A stretch of 64,000 bases of DNA, taken from Legionella fallonii LLAP-10 (lineage in GTDB: Bacteria; Pseudomonadota; Gammaproteobacteria; Legionellales; Legionellaceae). Shown one piece after another: positions 59,836 to 64,000 of this stretch. The stretch's first letter is position 1; each line of letters starts with the position of its first letter. Both the position numbers and the translations under genes were made by a program. The DNA is taken from the NCBI RefSeq assembly GCF_000953135.1, contig NZ_LN614827.1, forward strand, positions 2,137,001 to 2,201,000, read 5' to 3'. The notes below the pieces were generated by a model. That model did no database searches. It was given only the letters and a program-made list of their open reading frames with translations, and was not told where the DNA came from.

Positions 59836-61776
59836 ATGAATGAAATAATATGGACACCTCAACACCCTAAAAACAGCAAAATGTGGCAATTCATGAAGTT
59901 TGCTGCAGAAAAAAACAATCAGCTTTTTGATAATTATCAAGATCTTCATACTTGGTCCATAAACCACCCTGATTTGTTCTGGCAAACCCTGTGTAACTTT
60001 TTCGAGCTTAAATTTGATACCCCTGCTCATCAAATTTTAAATGATTATGAAGAAATGTTGGATGCGCGATGGTTCTCTGGTGCTCGATTTAACTTTGCTC
60101 AAAAGTTGTTAAGTCGCAGAGATAATCACCCTGCCTTAGTCAGTATTAATGAAAATGATGAAAAACAGAGCATCACCTACGACCAATTATATTTTGCAGT
60201 TGCTCAATGTGCTGCAGGGTTAAAAGCCGCCGGAGTCACTATTGGTGACCGAGTTGCCGCATTAATGCCCAACACAGCCCAAACCATTATAGCAATGCTT
60301 GCAACAGCGTCCTTAGGAGCTATTTGGTCTTCTTGCTCACCTGATTTTGGCAGCCAAGCTGCTCTTGACCGAATTGGACAAATTGATCCCAAAGTCCTAT
60401 TTATTTGTGATGGCCATCAATATCAAGGTAAAACACACAGCGGAGCTGATAAAATCAAACGGCTTCATGAGGAGATTTCTACGTTAGTACAAATCGTTAT
60501 TTGTTCCAATATTCATGAAACTATAGATATTTCCCCCATACCCAAAGCCCTATACTGGAATGATTTTATTAAACCATCAACCCAATGCGAATTCGTATCT
60601 CTGCCCTTTGATCATCCCTTATATATTATGTTTTCTTCAGGTACTACAGGAAAACCTAAGTGTATCATTCATGGTGCCGGAGGTACTTTATTACAGCATC
60701 TGAAAGAATTAGGATTACACTCCGATTTAAAAGCTGAAGATAATCTATGTTTTTATACAACTTGTGGTTGGATGATGTGGAATTGGACTGCTTCCGCGTT
60801 AGCTTTGGGGGTTACCATCACGTTATATGAAGGTTCACCAGCCTATCCAGATGCCAGTCGCATGTTTCGCTTAATCGATGAAGAGCAGGTTACTGTTTTT
60901 GGTACCAGTGCGAAATTTATTTCTGCTACTGAAAAAGCGGGGATTGAACCACGCTCTGAGTTTGATATGGCTCATTTACGTTGCATTCTTTCAACTGGCT
61001 CCCCTCTTCTACACAAAAATTATGATTTTGTTTATCAGCACATTAAAGAGGATATTCAACTCAGCTCTATTTCAGGAGGAACCGATATTATTTCTTGTTT
61101 TGCCTTAGGTAATCCTATTCTTCCTGTGTATAGAGGTGAATTGCAATGTATTGGTTTGGGAATGGCGGTCACCATTTTTAATGAAGAAGGACAATCAGTA
61201 CAACAAACTCGAGGAGAGTTAGTATGCACCAAGCCATTTCCTTGCATGCCTGTAGGGTTTTGGAATGACAAAGACAAAGCAGCCTATCATCGGGCTTACT
61301 TTGAAAGATTTCCAGGAGTATGGGCTCATGGTGATTATGCAGAAATAACGTCGCACCACGGAGTTATTATTTACGGTCGATCTGATGCTGTTCTCAATCC
61401 AGGTGGTGTACGCATTGGTACAGCTGAAATCTATAGACAGGTAGAAAAAATAGCGGCAGTAGTGGACAGTGTGGTAATAGGTCAAGATTGGCAAGATGAT
61501 GTACGTGTTATTTTATTTGTTAAATTACGCGACGGTACGAGTATTGATGAGGAACTCATTAATACGATTAAACAGACTATTAGACAAAATGCCTCGCCAA
61601 GACATGTTCCTGCAAAGATTTTACAAGTCCCCGAAATTCCGCGAACAATTAGTGGTAAGGTAGTGGAAATTGCCGTCAGACAGGTGGTACATAATCAACA
61701 GGTTAATAATTTGCAATCCTTAGCAAATCCTCAATCTTTGGAATATTTCAAAAATCGTGAGGAATTACAAAGCTAA
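59836..61776 (+). CDS. aacS: Acetoacetyl-CoA synthetase (acetoacetate-CoA ligase)
   Basis: This 646-residue ANL adenylating enzyme has the P-loop MFSSGTTGKPKCIIHGAGG, the aromatic-rich CGWMMWNW, the block SISGGTDIISCFALGNP and the C-terminal catalytic Lys608 in RTISGKVVEIAV. The N-terminus WTPQHPKNSKMWQFM and the ISGGTDI block are characteristic of acetoacetyl-CoA synthetases and not of acetyl-CoA synthetases. It activates acetoacetate from HMG-CoA lyase for the thiolase in the same operon. GAGAGAAC precedes the ATG. Confidence 0.95.
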   Translation: MNEIIWTPQHPKNSKMWQFMKFAAEKNNQLFDNYQDLHTWSINHPDLFWQTLCNFFELKFDTPAHQILNDYEEMLDARWFSGARFNFAQKLLSRRDNHPALVSINENDEKQSITYDQLYFAVAQCAAGLKAAGVTIGDRVAALMPNTAQTIIAMLATASLGAIWSSCSPDFGSQAALDRIGQIDPKVLFICDGHQYQGKTHSGADKIKRLHEEISTLVQIVICSNIHETIDISPIPKALYWNDFIKPSTQCEFVSLPFDHPLYIMFSSGTTGKPKCIIHGAGGTLLQHLKELGLHSDLKAEDNLCFYTTCGWMMWNWTASALALGVTITLYEGSPAYPDASRMFRLIDEEQVTVFGTSAKFISATEKAGIEPRSEFDMAHLRCILSTGSPLLHKNYDFVYQHIKEDIQLSSISGGTDIISCFALGNPILPVYRGELQCIGLGMAVTIFNEEGQSVQQTRGELVCTKPFPCMPVGFWNDKDKAAYHRAYFERFPGVWAHGDYAEITSHHGVIIYGRSDAVLNPGGVRIGTAEIYRQVEKIAAVVDSVVIGQDWQDDVRVILFVKLRDGTSIDEELINTIKQTIRQNASPRHVPAKILQVPEIPRTISGKVVEIAVRQVVHNQQVNNLQSLANPQSLEYFKNREELQS

Positions 61777-62217
61777 AGAGACACGCATCTTAAACACTCA
61801 AGTGGCAACTGTCTTGAAATACATCCAATAACTGCTACGCTTACTATTATCGTCATCCTGAGTGCAGCAAAGGATCTCCTGCAAAACGTATTATGCCACA
61901 TTCAGGAGATCCGTCGCCGCAAACTTCTTATGGGACCGGTCGAGCAACAAATTGCCCAACATTGAGCTCTAGTGTGACTCAACAGGATTTTACCTATGCC
62001 TGAGTCGAATAAACGTGCCTAATGGAGATAGTTCCTCTCAGAGGCATCGAGTCAATAAGTTAACGTCAGTTTCGGATAAGGAACTCAGATTTTACTGACA
62101 CAAGGTAATTCAATAAAAGCTGGTAAATTTAGGTTATTTGAACATTTTGATGTAATATCTTATATTATATGTTTTTGGTAAAGAATTAACCAAGGGATTA
62201 AATCCAATCAGGGGTTT
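61777..62217. other. 441-base repeat-rich intergenic region
   Basis: No gene is visible. It holds GTGGCAACTGTCTTGA (61802-61817, near copy of 6693-6708), a truncated GTCATCC element (61852-61912), a copy of the 15184-15208 segment (61944-61968), and a stretch (62061-62083) similar to 10401-10423. At least four repeat families therefore converge here. Confidence 0.7.
61852..61912. repeat. Truncated GTCATCC-family repeat
   Basis: GTCATCCTGAGTGCAGCAAA (61852-61871) continuing to 61881 matches the left arm of the 53.9-kb palindrome with three mismatches. The right arm remnant GGAGATCC (61905-61912) pairs with GGATCTCC (61872-61879) around 25 bases. Confidence 0.75.
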
Positions 62218-62643
62218 ATGGACAAGGAGTGGTTATACAATCTTATGAATCATCTGAAACGTATTCCCAAAAGTATTATATGGGGGTTACTAATTGCAAT
62301 CATATTAGACACTTTTATACAACTAATTTGGAAAAAATTTGCAATAGAAATTACTATCGACACGAACTTTATAAATCAATTCCAGTCTTATATTAAAAAT
62401 CCTCTTTTACTTTTAATGCTTATTTTATTTGCAACACAGTTAATCAATTGGTTGTTACTACTCACTAAAACTGATTTAAGTTTTGTGTATCCATTAACTG
62501 CATTAAGTTATGTAACTATAGCTATATCATCACACTATTTTTTGGGTGAGTCACTTTCGTGGTTGAAAATTTTAGGGATTTTGATAATTATGATCGGCGT
62601 AAATTTCATTTCTTTTTCAGAACATAAATCAAAAGAACCTTAA
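62218..62643 (+). CDS. Small EamA/SMR-like transporter subunit
   Basis: This 141-residue protein has four predicted membrane helices. The last two (SFVYPLTALSYVTIAISSHYFLGESL and WLKILGILIIMIGVNFISF) match the EamA/DMT and ArnE/ArnF-type pattern, in which a YP..ALSY motif precedes the fourth helix. The first 20 residues are a polar lead. With the partner at 62652 it probably forms a two-gene small transporter or lipid-linked sugar flippase. The ATG at 62218 is preceded by GGGG at only 3 bases; a later ATG at 62245 has no closer site. Substrate unknown. Confidence 0.75.
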   Translation: MDKEWLYNLMNHLKRIPKSIIWGLLIAIILDTFIQLIWKKFAIEITIDTNFINQFQSYIKNPLLLLMLILFATQLINWLLLLTKTDLSFVYPLTALSYVTIAISSHYFLGESLSWLKILGILIIMIGVNFISFSEHKSKEP

Positions 62644-62651
62644 GATAAATT

Positions 62652-62984
62652 ATGAGCATGAAATTTATAGGTATTTTACTCATTCTTTTGTCAACTATTC
62701 TGGAGGGATTTGGACAATTATTATTTAAATATTCCGCAATACTAACAAGTAGAAAAAAATATATTTGTTTTATTATTGGTGTAGTATTTCTAATTCTTGA
62801 GTTTATTTCATGGACGGCAGTTCTTCACTATATTGATGTTAATATTGCCTATCCCATGAGTAGCTTAAGTTATGTCTTTGTTTGTTTACTGTCTTTTATT
62901 TTCTTAAGCGAATCGTTACAAAAACAACGTGTATTAGGCTTAATTTATATTGTCTTCGGTACGATTATTCTAGGACTAAGCTAA
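62652..62984 (+). CDS. Small multidrug-resistance/ArnE-like transporter subunit
   Basis: The 110-residue protein has four membrane helices in the EmrE/ArnE layout. A membrane-embedded glutamate lies in helix 1 (LLSTILEGFGQLLFKYS), and helix 3 carries YPMSSLSYVFVCLLSFIFLSES, which mirrors the YPLTALSY motif of the previous gene. The two genes are 8 bases apart and probably act as a heterodimer. This composition fits undecaprenyl-linked sugar flippases such as ArnEF or small drug exporters; the following acyltransferase-like gene favours an envelope role. Confidence 0.78.
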   Translation: MSMKFIGILLILLSTILEGFGQLLFKYSAILTSRKKYICFIIGVVFLILEFISWTAVLHYIDVNIAYPMSSLSYVFVCLLSFIFLSESLQKQRVLGLIYIVFGTIILGLS

Positions 62985-62985
62985 T

Positions 62986-64000
62986 ATGACTAAATCCCCT
63001 TTTAAAATCATCTGGGTAAATTCTGCCGATGACATTGATAGCACGCTATGGAATGAATGTTTCTCTAAAGATATAGAAGGATATTGGTGGTATAAAACGT
63101 TAGAACAAAGCAAGCTTGATGATCAGTTTCAATTTCTCTATGGTGTTTTACTTCAAAACAAAATACCCATTGGGATCGTACCCTGTTTCATTATGGCGGT
63201 ACCAATAGAGCTCGTTCTTCCAGATTTTATTTCATCTATAGTGCGAAAAATTGGCCAATATATTCCATCTTTTTTGCATCAACGCACACTATTCATAGGA
63301 TCACCTTGTATCGATGAAGGACATATAGGCATAAAGCCAGGTTTAAATCTCAACACATTAGTTCCTATCATTAACGAGGCTTGTGAGCAACGAGCGAAAG
63401 AGTCACATACTCCTCTTCTTGTCTGGAAAGACTTTTCAAATGATTACTCCTCCGCACTGAGCCAATTAACATCAGATTACGGGATGATAAAAGCGATTAG
63501 CTTCCCAGGAACAACCTTACACCTTGATAAGTTCAACTCATATGAATCCTATTTAAATAGTCTCAGCGGAATGCATCGTCATAATTTTAAAAAACATGTT
63601 TCTAAAAGTAAAAACCTGATTGAACTGGATACCACTATAGTAACAATGCCTGATGATGTATTAATCGATGAAATATTTGATCTATTCTGGGGAACCTATC
63701 TTAAAGGCAAAACAAAGTTTGAACAGTTAAACAAAACATTCTTTATAAATATTTCCCGACTGCCAACTTCTATCTATATAATTTTGCGTGATCAAAAAAC
63801 CAATAAACTGGTAGCATTTATGCTGTGTTTTCGCCTGAACTCAAAAATAATTAATAAATTTATAGGCATCGATTATACCCAACCCAAAGAGACAAGCCTC
63901 TATTATCGATTGTGGGAGGAAGCAGTGACTTGGGCCATAAAATCCGGGGTTAACGAGCTACAGAGTGGTCAAACAGGCTATTCCATTAAGATGCGAACAG
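62986..64000 (+). CDS. GNAT/FemAB-like acyltransferase (3' end missing)
   Basis: An ATG at 62986 lies one base after the stop of the small transporter gene and the frame stays open to the window end: 338 residues, truncated. The product begins MTKSPFKIIWVNSADDIDS. The later part has GMHRHNFKKHVSK, the block KTKFEQLNKTFFINISRLP and, at the end, LWEEAVTWAIKSG followed by LQSGQTGYSIKMR. This matches COG3146-like or FemAB/BioF2-type GNAT proteins used in peptidoglycan or lipid modification. It would complete a small envelope-modification cluster with the two transporters. Its C-terminus and any downstream partners are outside. Confidence 0.8.
   Translation, partial: MTKSPFKIIWVNSADDIDSTLWNECFSKDIEGYWWYKTLEQSKLDDQFQFLYGVLLQNKIPIGIVPCFIMAVPIELVLPDFISSIVRKIGQYIPSFLHQRTLFIGSPCIDEGHIGIKPGLNLNTLVPIINEACEQRAKESHTPLLVWKDFSNDYSSALSQLTSDYGMIKAISFPGTTLHLDKFNSYESYLNSLSGMHRHNFKKHVSKSKNLIELDTTIVTMPDDVLIDEIFDLFWGTYLKGKTKFEQLNKTFFINISRLPTSIYIILRDQKTNKLVAFMLCFRLNSKIINKFIGIDYTQPKETSLYYRLWEEAVTWAIKSGVNELQSGQTGYSIKMRT

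Overview
The window looks like chromosomal DNA of a Legionella species or a very close relative. The DNA is visibly AT-rich. The gene set is that of an aerobic gammaproteobacterium. It also carries a fused aspartokinase/diaminopimelate decarboxylase, a solitary AddA/RecB-type helicase-nuclease, a complete leucine-degradation operon, a recA without a LexA-type box, and two long unrecognised proteins built like Dot/Icm effectors. The assignment rests on gene content and protein character; no database was searched.

Left part (1-20 kb). The 3' part of mfd is followed by a periplasmic solute-binding protein and an acyl-CoA ligase on the minus strand. Next comes a large unknown protein with ten in-frame Leu-Asp-Lys repeats and a C-terminal E-block. 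Then follow nit-tldD (minus strand) and a Bax-inhibitor-like membrane protein. A 737-base gene-free stretch carries nested repeats. After it come a fatty acid hydroxylase-like protein, a LysR regulator divergent from a hemerythrin-like protein, an Hsp20 with a sigma-32-like promoter, mscL, and the minus-strand run pncC-recA-recX-alaS.

Middle part (20-41 kb). A 51-residue lipoprotein precedes mutS-tamA-tamB-hemB, which form one tight plus-strand run. A small secreted protein and a FadL-type porin follow. The plus strand then carries lysAC, an AddA-like helicase-nuclease, a 784-residue kinase-like effector candidate, mrp and a CsiV-like protein.

Right part (41-64 kb). oxyR is divergent from an MFS transporter. 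The minus-strand run pyrD-GNAT-msbA-lpxK-(AttH-like secreted protein) shows overlapping stop/start codons and links pyrimidine synthesis to lipid A assembly and export. A methyltransferase precedes the plus-strand leucine/acetoacetate operon: isovaleryl-CoA dehydrogenase, thiolase, small membrane protein, methylcrotonyl-CoA carboxylase beta, methylglutaconyl-CoA hydratase, methylcrotonyl-CoA carboxylase alpha, HMG-CoA lyase and acetoacetyl-CoA synthetase. Together these would convert isovaleryl-CoA to acetyl-CoA. The window ends in a cluster of two small four-helix transporters and a truncated acetyltransferase-like gene, which suggests envelope lipid or glycan modification.

The intergenic spaces carry several families of palindromic dispersed repeats. 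One apparent element has terminal inverted repeats and a TA duplication, and sits inside an older repeat. No rRNA, tRNA, CRISPR array or intact insertion sequence was seen.
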